From the NCBI GenBank assembly GCA_937967755.1, contig CALBTA010000258.1, positions 1-6,032 on the forward strand: a stretch of 6,032 nt of DNA, in the 5' to 3' direction. This document shows, in pieces, positions 1 through 6,032 of this stretch. Under the pieces are notes generated by a model. It made no database searches. It saw only the letters and a list, made by a program, of their open reading frames with translations, and was not told the origin of the DNA. Within the stretch, counting starts at the first letter, position 1, and each line of letters begins with the position of its first letter. The stretch comes from an uncultured Planctomycetaceae bacterium (lineage in GTDB: Bacteria > Planctomycetota > Planctomycetia > Pirellulales > Pirellulaceae). The position numbers were made by a program, and so were the translations under genes.

Positions 1-2012
1 CGAAGAAGCAGCGCGAACTGAAGCAGAAGTTAGAAGCCGCCCGGGCGGCCCGCGACCAGCGAATGGATGCCTTGATCGCCGACCAAGCTGATTGGGAGCA
101 AACGATTCTGGCGAAGTGGGAATCCCAACAAAAAGGCGAAGAGGCCAGCGACGACCCTTGGCGCGTTGTGGAAGTCATTGACTTCAAGTCGTCAGGCGGC
201 TCGACGCATGAGATTCTGGAAGATGGTTCGGTGCTGCTCAGCGGCGCTCGCCCAAATACTGATACCTATACCGTCACGGCGAAGACGAAGCTGTCGAAGA
301 TTTCGGCGTTCAAGCTGGAAGCATTGACCGACCCGTCGCTGCCGGGCAAAGGCCCGGGGCGTCACGATCCCGAGCGGCCGAACTTTGTACTGCATGAGTT
401 TGAAGTCAAAGCATCGCCGCTCGCGGCTTCGCAGGAAAAGCAAGCAGTAAAGCTGCACTCCCCCTGGGCCGACTATTCTCAGGCGCAATACCACATCCGC
501 GGCGCGATCGATGGCAACCCGAAGACCGGCTGGGCGATCCATCAGCAGTTTCACAAGCCGCACCTGGCAACGTTTCGCACGGAAAAGCCGACAGGCTACG
601 CCGACGGAACGCTGCTGACGATCGTCATGCCGCAAAACCACGGCGAAACGCGCACGCTGGGCCGCTTCCGCATTTCCGTCTGCGAAGGGGAACCGCCCGC
701 CAGCGAGTCGCCGCCGAAAGAGCGCATCCCCGCTGCGATTGTTGAAATCATCCGCACGCCTGCGGAAAGCCGCGATGAGGAGTTGATCGACGAGTTGCGC
801 GATTACTACCTCAAGCAGCAGCCCGATTTGATCAAGCTGGAGGGTGAGTTGTCGGTGCTCAAGAAACAACTTGGTGATGAGGCGGCCGCGACGACCTTGG
901 TGATGGAAGAGATGGCATCGCCCCGCCAGACGCGTATGTTCCGTCGCGGCGATTTCCTCAGCCCCACGGACGAAGTGGAAACCGGTGTGCCCGCTGCGCT
1001 GCACCCGATGGCCGACGCGACAGTCCCAAACGATAACCGCTTGGCGCTGGCGGAGTGGATCGTCAGCCGCGACAACCCGCTGACCGCCCGCGTGCAGGTC
1101 AACCGCTGGTGGGCACAAATCTTCGGCCGCGGCATCGTCCGCACGGTCGAAGATTTCGGCACGCAGGGAGAACGGCCGACGCATGCTCAGTTGCTCGATT
1201 GGCTGGCCGTTGAGTTGATGGATCCCCAAGAACCGTTTAGCCGTTTTCGAAACGAAAACGCGTCCGCATCACCCTGGTCGATGAAGCACATTCACAAGTT
1301 GATTGTGATGAGTGCGACCTACCAACAAAGCTCTCGCATTTCACCGGAGTTGCTCAAGCGCGATCCGAACAACACGCTGCTGGCCCGCGGGCCTCGGCTG
1401 CGCCTGTCGGCGGAGACGATTCGCGATAATGCCTTGGCGATCAGCGGATTGCTTTCGGCGAAGGTCGGCGGGCCGCCGGTTTACCCTCCGCAGCCGGGCG
1501 GCATCTGGCGGCATGTGGGCCGTAACGCGCCGAAGTACCAAACCGATACGGATGAAGACCGGTACCGCCGCGGAATCTACGTCATCTGGCGGCGGAGCGC
1601 GCCCTACCCCAGCTTTGTCAACTTCGACGCGCCCGACCGCGCGGCCTGTGTCGTCTCGCGCAGCCGGACGAACACACCGCTGCAGGCGCTGACGCTGCTC
1701 AACGACGAAGCTTACGTCGAAATGTCCTGGGCCCTCGCGCGGCGCATCGCGGAGCAAGATGTGGCCGATCGCCAGCGCATTATCTTCGCTTGGCGAGCAG
1801 CCGTCGGCCGCACGCCGAAAGATACTGAAACCGATTTCCTGCTGAAGTTGCTTCAGCAGCAACAAGACCGCTTCACCGCAGACCCAGCCGCGGCGAAGAA
1901 ATTGCTCGGCAAGCAAGAATTGCCCGAGGGCGTCAAGCCGCACCGGCTGGCCGCCTGGTTCTACGTCGCCAACATCCTGCTGAATTTGGACGAGACGATT
2001 ACAAAGGGCTGA
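1..2012 (+). CDS. PSD1 (DUF1553) domain protein, planctomycete cytochrome c family; 5' end outside window
   Basis: The reading frame is open from base 3 to the TGA at 2010-2012. The ATG at 63 is internal, because about 20 codons of charged coiled-coil-like sequence (KKQRELKQKLEAARAARDQR) precede it without a stop. Numbering from that Met, residues 33-207 form a beta-rich insert with IDGNPKTGW at 149-157, which resembles F5/8-type carbohydrate-binding (galactose-binding-like) modules. Residues about 235-275 are helical, and FRRGDF at 293 opens the PSD1 domain. Conserved PSD1 blocks follow: NRWW at 347, LRLSAETIRD at 446, GGPPVYPPQPGGIW at 469 and SRTNTPLQALTLLND at 534. Full-length relatives usually carry PSCyt1 (haem c) and PSCyt2 (DUF1549) domains upstream; no CxxCH is visible here, so those would lie outside the window. 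These proteins are predicted to be exported, but their activity is unknown. The gene ends 38 bases before the DUF1501 gene, which suggests co-transcription. The family call is firm; the function is open. Confidence 0.93.
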   Translation, partial: KKQRELKQKLEAARAARDQRMDALIADQADWEQTILAKWESQQKGEEASDDPWRVVEVIDFKSSGGSTHEILEDGSVLLSGARPNTDTYTVTAKTKLSKISAFKLEALTDPSLPGKGPGRHDPERPNFVLHEFEVKASPLAASQEKQAVKLHSPWADYSQAQYHIRGAIDGNPKTGWAIHQQFHKPHLATFRTEKPTGYADGTLLTIVMPQNHGETRTLGRFRISVCEGEPPASESPPKERIPAAIVEIIRTPAESRDEELIDELRDYYLKQQPDLIKLEGELSVLKKQLGDEAAATTLVMEEMASPRQTRMFRRGDFLSPTDEVETGVPAALHPMADATVPNDNRLALAEWIVSRDNPLTARVQVNRWWAQIFGRGIVRTVEDFGTQGERPTHAQLLDWLAVELMDPQEPFSRFRNENASASPWSMKHIHKLIVMSATYQQSSRISPELLKRDPNNTLLARGPRLRLSAETIRDNALAISGLLSAKVGGPPVYPPQPGGIWRHVGRNAPKYQTDTDEDRYRRGIYVIWRRSAPYPSFVNFDAPDRAACVVSRSRTNTPLQALTLLNDEAYVEMSWALARRIAEQDVADRQRIIFAWRAAVGRTPKDTETDFLLKLLQQQQDRFTADPAAAKKLLGKQELPEGVKPHRLAAWFYVANILLNLDETITKG

Positions 2013-2050
2013 TCTCGCAAGCCGCGTCCCCAACTCACGTTGAGTGATCC

Positions 2051-3505
2051 ATGAATCCCCAACAACAATTCCAACAATTCACCCGCCGCGCCCTGCTCGG
2101 CAAACTCAGCACCGGCGTGGGCGGTATTGCGCTCGCTTCGCTGTTGGCGGAAGATGGCGCTGTTCTTGGCAAAGAGAAGGCGAAGCCACAGTCGCCGACG
2201 AGAGTCGCCTCCCACGACCCGATGGCACCGAAGATTCCGCACTTCGCCCCCAAGGCGAAGAACGTGATCTTCCTGCATATGGTCGGCGCGCCGTCGCATT
2301 TGGATCTGTTCGAGAACAAGCCAGCGCTGAAGAAATTCGACGGCCAGGATTGCCCCGCCGAGTACCTCGAGGGTGCCCGCTTCGCGTTCATTCGCGGCAA
2401 GCCGAAATTGCTGGGCAGCGAATTCGAATTCAAAAAGCATGGCCAGACCGGCATGGAGCTTTCCAGCCTGTTGCCGAACCTGGCGACCGTCGCTGATGAA
2501 ATGGCGATGATCAAAACGCTGCACACGACACAGTTCAACCACGGCCCCGCCCAGCTTTTCTTCCACACCGGCTTCCCGCGGTTCGGCCGCCCCGTGGCTG
2601 GAAGTTGGATCACTTACGGGCTGGGAAGCGAAAACCGCAACCTGCCGGGTTACGTCGTGCTGATCACCGGCAACGTCGGCGGGGCGGGCAACAGCATGTG
2701 GGGCAGCGGCTTTTTGCCCAGCGTTTACCAGGGAGTGGAATTCCGCAGCCAGGGCGACCCGGTGCTGTTTTTGTCGAACCCGCAGGGCATCGACGCCGAC
2801 GACCGCAAGCAGATCGTTGACGCGGTCAACCACCTCAATGCCGAGCAGCTTGCGGACGTCGGCGATCCCGAAATCGCCACCCGCATCAGCCAATACGAAA
2901 TGGCCTACCGCATGCAAAGCAGCGTGCCGGAACTGATGGACATCACCGCCGAACCGAAGGAAGTTCACCAGGCGTACGGCACGCAGCCGGGCAAGACCAG
3001 CTTCGCCAACAACTGCCTGCTCGCCCGGCGGCTCGTCGAACGGGGCGTGCGGTTCGTGCAGTTGATGGACCAGGGCTGGGACCATCACAACGGCGTGTTC
3101 AACGCCTTGAAGAACAAAACCAGGCAAGTCGACAAGCCGATCGCCGCGCTGATCAAAGATTTGAAAGAGCGCGGCTTGCTCGATGAAACGCTGGTCGTCT
3201 GGGGCGCGGAGTTCGGCCGCACGCCGCTGCTGCAATCCGACCGGGCCAAAGCCGGCCGCGATCACCACAAGGATGCCTACACCATCTGGATGGCCGGTGG
3301 CGGAATCAAGGGCGGCACCGTCGTGGGCGAAACCGACGAGCTTGGCTACTTCCCTGCCAAAGACCCCGTCACCATGCACGACTTCCACGCGACCTTGCTG
3401 CACTTGCTCGGCATGGATCACGAGCGCCTAACCTTCAAGTACCAAGGCCGCCCATTTCGGCTGACGGACGTGGCGGGAAAGGTGGTGGAGCCTTTGATCG
3501 GTTAG
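2051..3505 (+). CDS. DUF1501 family protein with Tat signal
   Basis: This is a complete 484-residue protein, a normal length for the family. The N-terminus has a twin-arginine motif ([12 protein letters not shown] at 12-13) followed by a hydrophobic stretch to about residue 33, so export in folded form by Tat is likely. DUF1501 hallmarks are [17 protein letters not shown] at 71-87, GWDHH at 342-346, WGAEFGRTP at 384-392, [21 protein letters not shown] at 402-422 and [19 protein letters not shown] at 442-460. The family is related in fold to sulfatases and alkaline phosphatases. The many conserved Asp, Glu and His residues in these blocks (D343, H345, E387, D404, H405, H443, D444, H446) look like metal ligands, but that is inference. 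The gene starts 38 bases after the PSD1 gene, and this pairing is typical of Planctomycetes. Only a weak TTGAGTGA lies before the ATG, so the start rests on the Tat motif. The enzyme's substrate is unknown. Confidence 0.95.
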   Translation: MNPQQQFQQFTRRALLGKLSTGVGGIALASLLAEDGAVLGKEKAKPQSPTRVASHDPMAPKIPHFAPKAKNVIFLHMVGAPSHLDLFENKPALKKFDGQDCPAEYLEGARFAFIRGKPKLLGSEFEFKKHGQTGMELSSLLPNLATVADEMAMIKTLHTTQFNHGPAQLFFHTGFPRFGRPVAGSWITYGLGSENRNLPGYVVLITGNVGGAGNSMWGSGFLPSVYQGVEFRSQGDPVLFLSNPQGIDADDRKQIVDAVNHLNAEQLADVGDPEIATRISQYEMAYRMQSSVPELMDITAEPKEVHQAYGTQPGKTSFANNCLLARRLVERGVRFVQLMDQGWDHHNGVFNALKNKTRQVDKPIAALIKDLKERGLLDETLVVWGAEFGRTPLLQSDRAKAGRDHHKDAYTIWMAGGGIKGGTVVGETDELGYFPAKDPVTMHDFHATLLHLLGMDHERLTFKYQGRPFRLTDVAGKVVEPLIG

Positions 3506-3549
3506 CCCTGTCCTGAGTATTCAGTCATAAGCTCAGCACCCTATATGGG

Positions 3550-3555
3550 TATAAT
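3550..3555 (+). promoter_or_regulatory. candidate -10 box of the small orphan gene
   Basis: A perfect TATAAT sits 53 bases before the ATG at 3609, in an AT-richer stretch between the DUF1501 stop and the small gene. Transcription would begin near 3562 and leave a leader of roughly 47 bases. The expected -35 position 17 bases upstream (3527-3532) reads ATAAGC, which is poor, and there is no TGn extension, so the assignment rests on the -10 box alone. Confidence 0.35.
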
Positions 3556-3608
3556 GGTTTCAGAGCATTGGAAATGCCTCGCTCTTGCCCTCTGGATGAT
3601 AACCGACG

Positions 3609-3830
3609 ATGACCATAATCTCCGCCCCAGCCGACTGGATCGAGTCTGTCAGTGAGTTGAAGTTGCCGCCTCAGGCAGACCGACATTTGCAAGATCTGAT
3701 GGACCGGAACAACGAAGGCCAACTAACTCCCGCGGAGCGGGACGAAATGCAAGCGCTCGTTCAGTGGAGCGAGAAAATTTCTTTGGTGCGCGCCGAGGCG
3801 TTGCGGCTGCTCGGTCGTAAGCCAGCGTGA
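3609..3830 (+). CDS. small helical, highly charged protein, possible antitoxin-like or cassette partner
   Basis: The protein has 73 residues with no signal peptide or membrane segment. The start is constrained: an in-frame TAA at 3600-3602 leaves the ATG at 3609 as the first plausible start. The predicted layout is a short extended N-terminus ending in LKLPP (17-21), a helix at about 22-33 (QADRHLQDLMDR), a turn NNEGQLT at 34-40, and a long helix at 41-68 (PAERDEMQALVQWSEKISLVRAEALRLLG). This pattern of a DRNNEGxLT turn followed by ER/E-L-LV and L-RA-AL resembles small uncharacterised proteins of Planctomycetes and Cyanobacteria that, from memory and unverified, are often encoded just upstream of HNH nuclease or similar toxin-like genes. 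No partner is present here: the next gene is convergent and starts 16 bases away. Coding status is supported by the family-like pattern and the defined start. The role is unknown. Confidence 0.7.
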   Translation: MTIISAPADWIESVSELKLPPQADRHLQDLMDRNNEGQLTPAERDEMQALVQWSEKISLVRAEALRLLGRKPA

Positions 3831-3846
3831 GTGTCCCGATCCAGGC

Positions 3847-5103
3847 TCAATTCTCTCCAATACAATACAACGTCTCCCGCCGCTTCCCGCCGGAGCTGTC
3901 GGCGACGCGGAGGTAAATCTTGCTGTCGACGATCGTCGGTGTCGCGAACGATTCGTCGCCGAGTTGGTTCTTCGCGACCAACTGAAAGTTCTTCGGATCG
4001 GCCTTGTAGACGAAGAACGTGCCCTTCTCGTTACAGGTGTACAGGTTGCCGCCGGCCAGAATCGGCGAAGCGCTGACCGGGCCGCTTAGCCTTTCTCGCC
4101 ATTGCAGCTTCCCGGTTTGGGCGTTCCAGCACATGGCGATGCCCGTGTCGTTCAGGGCGTACAGAAACCCATCGTGGGCGAGCATCGATTGCTCGTAGCT
4201 TTTGTCTCCGTTGCGCCACACCACTTCCGCCGAGCCGTCGGCCTTCACCGCCAACGTTTCCTTCTGCGGATAACCGCCGCTGGCGAAGACCAAATCGCCA
4301 TCCCAAACCAGCGTGCCGCAAGTCGCCGCGGCCGGGCCTTCGCATTGCCACAGTTCCTTGCCGGTGGCCGGGTCGTAGCTCGTCACGTGCCCGCAACCGC
4401 TCAACAGCAACTGGTCGCGGCCCGCCACGTGGGCGACGATGGGTGACGAATAGCTGGTCTTCTGCGGCCGGGCCGTTCGCCAAACTTCTTCGCCGTCGGT
4501 CAATCGCATCGCCGCCAACGACGATCCTTCGCCGTCGAACTCGCTGGAAACGATCACGGTGTCTTTGTAAATCAGCGGCGAAGGAGCAAACCCAAACTTG
4601 TACTTGTTCGGCACATACGGCGCGGCATCCTTTTGCCACAACAGTTTGCCGGCCATGTCCAGGCAAGCCAGTTGCGCCCGATCGTGATTGTTGAACACCG
4701 CGAACAGGCGCTCGCCGGCGTACGCGACCGTCGGCGACGCATGGGTGTTCTTGCTGTGAATCTTCGCGGGAAAGCCTCCTTTATTCACCTCCGTCATCCA
4801 CAACCGCTCGCCGGTTTTGCGGTCGAAACTGACGACCGACTGCGTCTGGGCGGCTTCATCAGCGGTGGTCAGAAAGATCTGACTGCCAATGATCACCGGC
4901 GAGCTATGCCCGCGTCCGGGCACTTCCGTTTTCCAAACGACGTTCTTGGTATCCGTCCACGAAGTCGGCGGCGCCTGCCCCTCGGCCGCGACGCCGTTGA
5001 AATTCGGGCCACGCCACCGCGGCCAATCGTCCGCGGCGGCAGCTTCGACCAGCGCGGCACCCAAGATCAAGCAAACCAGCCAAAGCCTCGAAACCTGATG
5101 CAT
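3847..5103 (-). CDS. secreted PQQ-like (BamB-type) beta-propeller repeat protein
   Basis: The protein has 418 residues when started at the ATG at 5103. The frame stays open to 5178, but this start is chosen because GGAGGA lies 8 bases upstream and a signal peptide begins right there: MHQVSRLWLVCLILGAALVE followed by AAAA, with likely cleavage before DDWPRWRGP at 25-33. The cysteine at 11 is not in a lipobox, so the product is probably soluble and periplasmic. Propeller blade motifs of the D/G-x-x-x-W type recur at 93-102 (FDRKTGERLW), 148-156, 200-208, 243-252 (YDPATGKELW), 286-296, 326-335 (WNAQTGKLQW) and, degenerate, 366-374. They alternate with SP(V/T/L/I) strands at about 66, 121, 173, 218, 344 and 386, giving seven or eight blades. 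No clear PQQ-enzyme active-site residues were identified, so a scaffold or binding role is more likely than dehydrogenase activity. The partner is unknown. Confidence 0.93.
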   Translation of the reverse strand: MHQVSRLWLVCLILGAALVEAAAADDWPRWRGPNFNGVAAEGQAPPTSWTDTKNVVWKTEVPGRGHSSPVIIGSQIFLTTADEAAQTQSVVSFDRKTGERLWMTEVNKGGFPAKIHSKNTHASPTVAYAGERLFAVFNNHDRAQLACLDMAGKLLWQKDAAPYVPNKYKFGFAPSPLIYKDTVIVSSEFDGEGSSLAAMRLTDGEEVWRTARPQKTSYSSPIVAHVAGRDQLLLSGCGHVTSYDPATGKELWQCEGPAAATCGTLVWDGDLVFASGGYPQKETLAVKADGSAEVVWRNGDKSYEQSMLAHDGFLYALNDTGIAMCWNAQTGKLQWRERLSGPVSASPILAGGNLYTCNEKGTFFVYKADPKNFQLVAKNQLGDESFATPTIVDSKIYLRVADSSGGKRRETLYCIGEN

Positions 5104-5110
5104 GCCGAAG

Positions 5111-5116
5111 TCCTCC
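5111..5116 (-). promoter_or_regulatory. ribosome binding site of the propeller gene
   Basis: On the minus strand GGAGGA is followed by 8 bases (CTTCGGC preceded by the shared A) and then the ATG at 5103. It is the only strong Shine-Dalgarno sequence in the window. It decides against the longer in-frame start at 5178, which would place 25 polar residues before the signal peptide. Confidence 0.8.
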
Positions 5117-5149
5117 GCAGGGGGCAATAGATCAAACCGCATTGATGAG

Positions 5150-5178
5150 TTTGTAACCTGTTCGCCCCTTGAAATCAA
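5150..5178 (-). promoter_or_regulatory. candidate sigma70-type promoter of the propeller gene
   Basis: Reading the minus strand, TTGATT (5178-5173) and TACAAA (5155-5150) are separated by exactly 17 bases and each match the -35 and -10 consensus at four of six positions. Transcription would start near 5143, giving a leader of about 40 bases that contains the ribosome binding site. The spacing and position are good but the hexamers are only moderate, so this is a suggestion. Confidence 0.35.
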
Positions 5179-5340
5179 TTATCTGGGAATCTGACCAGCG
5201 GCTTTTTCAGCAGTCATGATCGCTGCAGTCCAGCGGGCAAGTTCCAAATGAACTGCGGTAGTGAAAAAAGGGAATCTTTCCATTTTCTCCGCAAGAAAAG
5301 CCCTCGGGCGGGAACTATTCATGTGTTCACATCGTCTAAG

Positions 5341-5405
5341 AACCTGTCCGAAAACCTCGGAAGTAGCACGGATTGCTAATCCGTCCCGAGGTTTTCGGAA
5401 AGGTT
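5341..5405. repeat. nested palindromic element (REP/MITE-like), 65 bases
   Basis: The outer arms are 20 bases long (5341-5360 and 5386-5405) and pair with one mismatch, at 5346 opposite 5400. The 25-base spacer contains a second perfect stem, ACGGATT at 5368-5374 and AATCCGT at 5378-5384, with a GCT loop. The whole element can fold as a long stem topped by a smaller hairpin on either strand, or extrude as a cruciform. Such compact non-coding palindromes are typical of dispersed bacterial repeats. Copy number in the genome cannot be judged from one window. Confidence 0.85.
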
Positions 5406-5448
5406 CGAATTCGGCGATGCGGCTGTTCTTTGGCAATTTGATTTCTTC

Positions 5449-5522
5449 GTAGCGGGGGCTTCTAGCCACCGTGAATTGAAAGGCGCTGCGCTTTTTCGGC
5501 GGTGGCTGGAAGCCCCCGCTAC
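5449..5522. repeat. long inverted repeat with 23-base arms (REP-like)
   Basis: The arms at 5449-5471 and 5500-5522 pair over 23 bases. The only imperfection is T5463 opposite G5508, which is a G-U wobble in one RNA orientation. The left arm begins GTAGCGGGGGCTTC and the right arm ends AAGCCCCCGCTAC. The 28-base spacer includes a short GGCGC/GCGC-containing stem. This GC-rich palindrome has no T-run on either side, so it looks like a dispersed palindromic repeat more than a terminator. Many copies elsewhere in the genome would be expected, but I cannot check this. Confidence 0.85.
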
Positions 5523-5589
5523 GGGCGTTGTTGTCAAACTGATATCACCTGGCGCAACTGTTTGGCGCTCCCCCTCGGCGGAGGGTGGC

Positions 5590-5619
5590 GCGCTGACAAA
5601 TAAATGATTTTGTCAGCGC
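5590..5619. repeat. hairpin with GCGCTGAC half-sites, 11-base arms
   Basis: GCGCTGACAAA at 5590-5600 is perfectly complementary to TTTGTCAGCGC at 5609-5619 across an 8-base AT-rich loop. A small additional hairpin, CCCTC at 5572-5576 with GAGGG at 5581-5585, lies just to its left. No T-run follows on the plus strand, where GCGGAG comes next, or on the minus strand. Confidence 0.75.
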
Positions 5620-5645
5620 TGCGGAGATTCCCTTGGGGCCCTGTC

Positions 5646-5680
5646 GCGCGCTGAATAATTCGCGCAAAGCGTCAGCGCGC
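5646..5680. repeat. second GCGCGCTGA hairpin, 9-base arms
   Basis: GCGCGCTGA at 5646-5654 pairs perfectly with TCAGCGCGC at 5672-5680. The loop contains CGCGC at 5661-5665, which could compete for the left arm and give an alternative fold. Its half-sites repeat the core seen in the hairpin 30 bases to the left, so the two probably share an origin or a binding factor. Confidence 0.65.
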
Positions 5681-5752
5681 TATAGCCAATGGTGGGGGAT
5701 ATTTGAACACTATTTGATGTCAGATTGACGACAGGTTTTGGGCCGTCCCTAG

Positions 5753-5773
5753 CCGCGATGCGACGCATCGCGG
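5753..5773. repeat. 21-base palindrome around a central A
   Basis: CCGCGATGCG at 5753-5762 and CGCATCGCGG at 5764-5773 are perfect reverse complements separated by a single base. As RNA the central bases would open to form a short loop. It lies about 105 bases downstream of the ABC exporter stop. It could act in transcript end formation or RNA protection, but no T-run follows on either strand. A dimeric protein operator is an alternative. Confidence 0.6.
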
Positions 5774-5827
5774 AATATGCTCGGAAGCGAATATCCGTAC
5801 TCGATCGTGGGCGTCCGGCTCAACTGT

Positions 5828-5864
5828 CGAGGACGAAAAGACGAGGACGAAAAGACGAGGACGA
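5828..5864. repeat. 14-base tandem repeat, about 2.6 copies
   Basis: The unit CGAGGACGAAAAGA occurs at 5828-5841 and 5842-5855 without a mismatch, followed by a partial third copy CGAGGACGA at 5856-5864. It is strand-biased, with purines on the plus strand, and ends 13 bases beyond the ABC exporter stop codon. It is too short and has no spacers, so it is not a CRISPR array. Slippage during replication is the simplest origin. Confidence 0.85.
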
Positions 5865-5877
5865 GTAGAATTTCCCG

Positions 5878-6032
5878 CTACGATGCGTATTCGGGGTTGG
5901 TTTGCAGCAGGACCATTTCGCTGTATTTTCCGCCGCGGGCCATTAGTGCGTCGTGCGTGCCGATTTCGACGATCCGCCCGTCTTGCATCACGGCGATGCG
6001 GTCGGCGCCGGCGATGGTGCTCAGGCGATGGG
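5878..6032 (-). CDS. ABC exporter ATP-binding subunit, C-terminal 50 residues only
   Basis: The minus strand reads in frame from base 6030 to the TAG at 5880-5878. The fragment opens with HRLSTI, the switch (H-loop) histidine of ABC ATPases, normally preceded by A or S. It continues as [35 protein letters not shown], the standard end of the nucleotide-binding domain in exporter-type (ABCB/MsbA-like) proteins. A short tail, TNPEYAS, closes the protein. The Walker A, Q-loop, signature and Walker B motifs, and any fused transmembrane domain, lie beyond the right edge, so the substrate cannot be inferred. The gene runs toward the propeller gene on the same strand, but 774 bases of repeat-rich DNA argue against a shared transcript. 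Confidence 0.93.
   Translation of the reverse strand, partial: HRLSTIAGADRIAVMQDGRIVEIGTHDALMARGGKYSEMVLLQTNPEYAS

Larger units (their letters stand above)
5104..5877. other. 774-base intergenic region rich in inverted repeats; no convincing gene
   Basis: This region separates the ABC exporter stop codon from the propeller start, both on the minus strand. I see no reading frame with domain motifs, a good ribosome binding site or a plausible protein. The left part (5180-5340) is unremarkable apart from the promoter candidate. The middle and right parts hold two long hairpins, two hairpins built from GCGCTGAC-type half-sites, a 10-base-arm palindrome and a 14-base tandem repeat, listed separately. 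None of the hairpins is followed by a clear T-run, so none is a convincing intrinsic terminator. Confidence 0.75.

Noticed and set aside
192..1229. Open frame of 345 codons on the minus strand opposite the PSD1 gene
   Set aside because: It is rich in Arg, Ala and Leu with no domain signature, and lies wholly inside the well-supported PSD1 coding region.
1961..3421. Open frame of 486 codons on the minus strand opposite the DUF1501 gene
   Set aside because: The plus strand carries clear DUF1501 motifs over its full length. The antisense product has no recognisable domain and is the usual by-product of GC-rich codon use.
3525..3722. 65-codon minus-strand frame overlapping the small orphan gene
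   Set aside because: It covers the promoter-like gap and the antisense of the small gene, whose own frame has the family-like helical pattern.
5104..5178. N-terminal extension of the propeller protein by 25 residues
   Set aside because: The extension is polar and precedes a normal signal peptide, while a strong ribosome binding site sits in front of the ATG at 5103. The extended reading also overlaps the best promoter candidate.
5261..5452. 63-codon plus-strand frame in the intergenic region
   Set aside because: It is translated through the nested palindrome, has mixed composition and no motif.
5179..5469. 96-codon minus-strand frame across the first hairpin
   Set aside because: It starts from a GTG inside an arm of the second palindrome, reads straight through both arms of the first, has no ribosome binding site and shows no domain. 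A shorter 34-residue version starting near 5283 has GGAG only 3 bases before its ATG and no family resemblance.
5449..5522. Intrinsic terminator for the ABC exporter transcript
   Set aside because: The stem is strong, but no T-run follows it on the minus strand, and it lies about 350 bases beyond the stop codon.
5828..5864. CRISPR array
   Set aside because: The repeat units are 14 bases and directly abutting, with no spacers, and no cas genes are present.

Overview
The window looks like a piece of a Planctomycetes chromosome, probably of the Pirellulales type. The sequence is GC-rich. It carries the PSD1 (DUF1553) plus DUF1501 gene pair that is strongly expanded in this phylum, and a secreted PQQ-like beta-propeller protein whose mature N-terminus has the DWPRWRGP signature common in planctomycete paralogues. 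Family assignments come from motifs read in the translations; no database search was possible.

Layout. Positions 1-2012 (+) hold the C-terminal two thirds or so of a large PSCyt/PSD1 protein that runs off the left edge. After 38 bases, 2051-3505 (+) encodes a complete Tat-exported DUF1501 protein; the two form a likely operon. A 103-base gap containing an isolated perfect TATAAT precedes a 73-codon orphan gene at 3609-3830 (+). That gene converges on the propeller gene at 3847-5103 (-) with only 16 bases between the stop codons. The propeller start at 5103 is fixed by a clear GGAGGA ribosome binding site and a signal peptide. Positions 5104-5877 are a 774-base non-coding stretch filled with inverted repeats and a short tandem repeat. 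Positions 5878-6032 (-) are the last 50 codons of an ABC exporter ATPase that runs off the right edge.

How the genes fit together. The PSD1 and DUF1501 proteins are presumed to act together outside the cytoplasm; their biochemical role is not established. The propeller is secreted too, but it has its own promoter-like sequence and lies on the other strand, so a shared pathway is only a guess. The small gene looks like the first half of a two-gene cassette whose second gene is missing.

Most unusual part. The 5.1-5.9 kb intergenic region contains two long, nearly perfect hairpins of the kind expected for dispersed palindromic (REP/MITE-like) elements, then a cluster of alternating GCGCTGAC/GTCAGCGC half-sites, a short-loop palindrome and a 14-base tandem repeat. 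No complete new multi-gene system is visible in this window.
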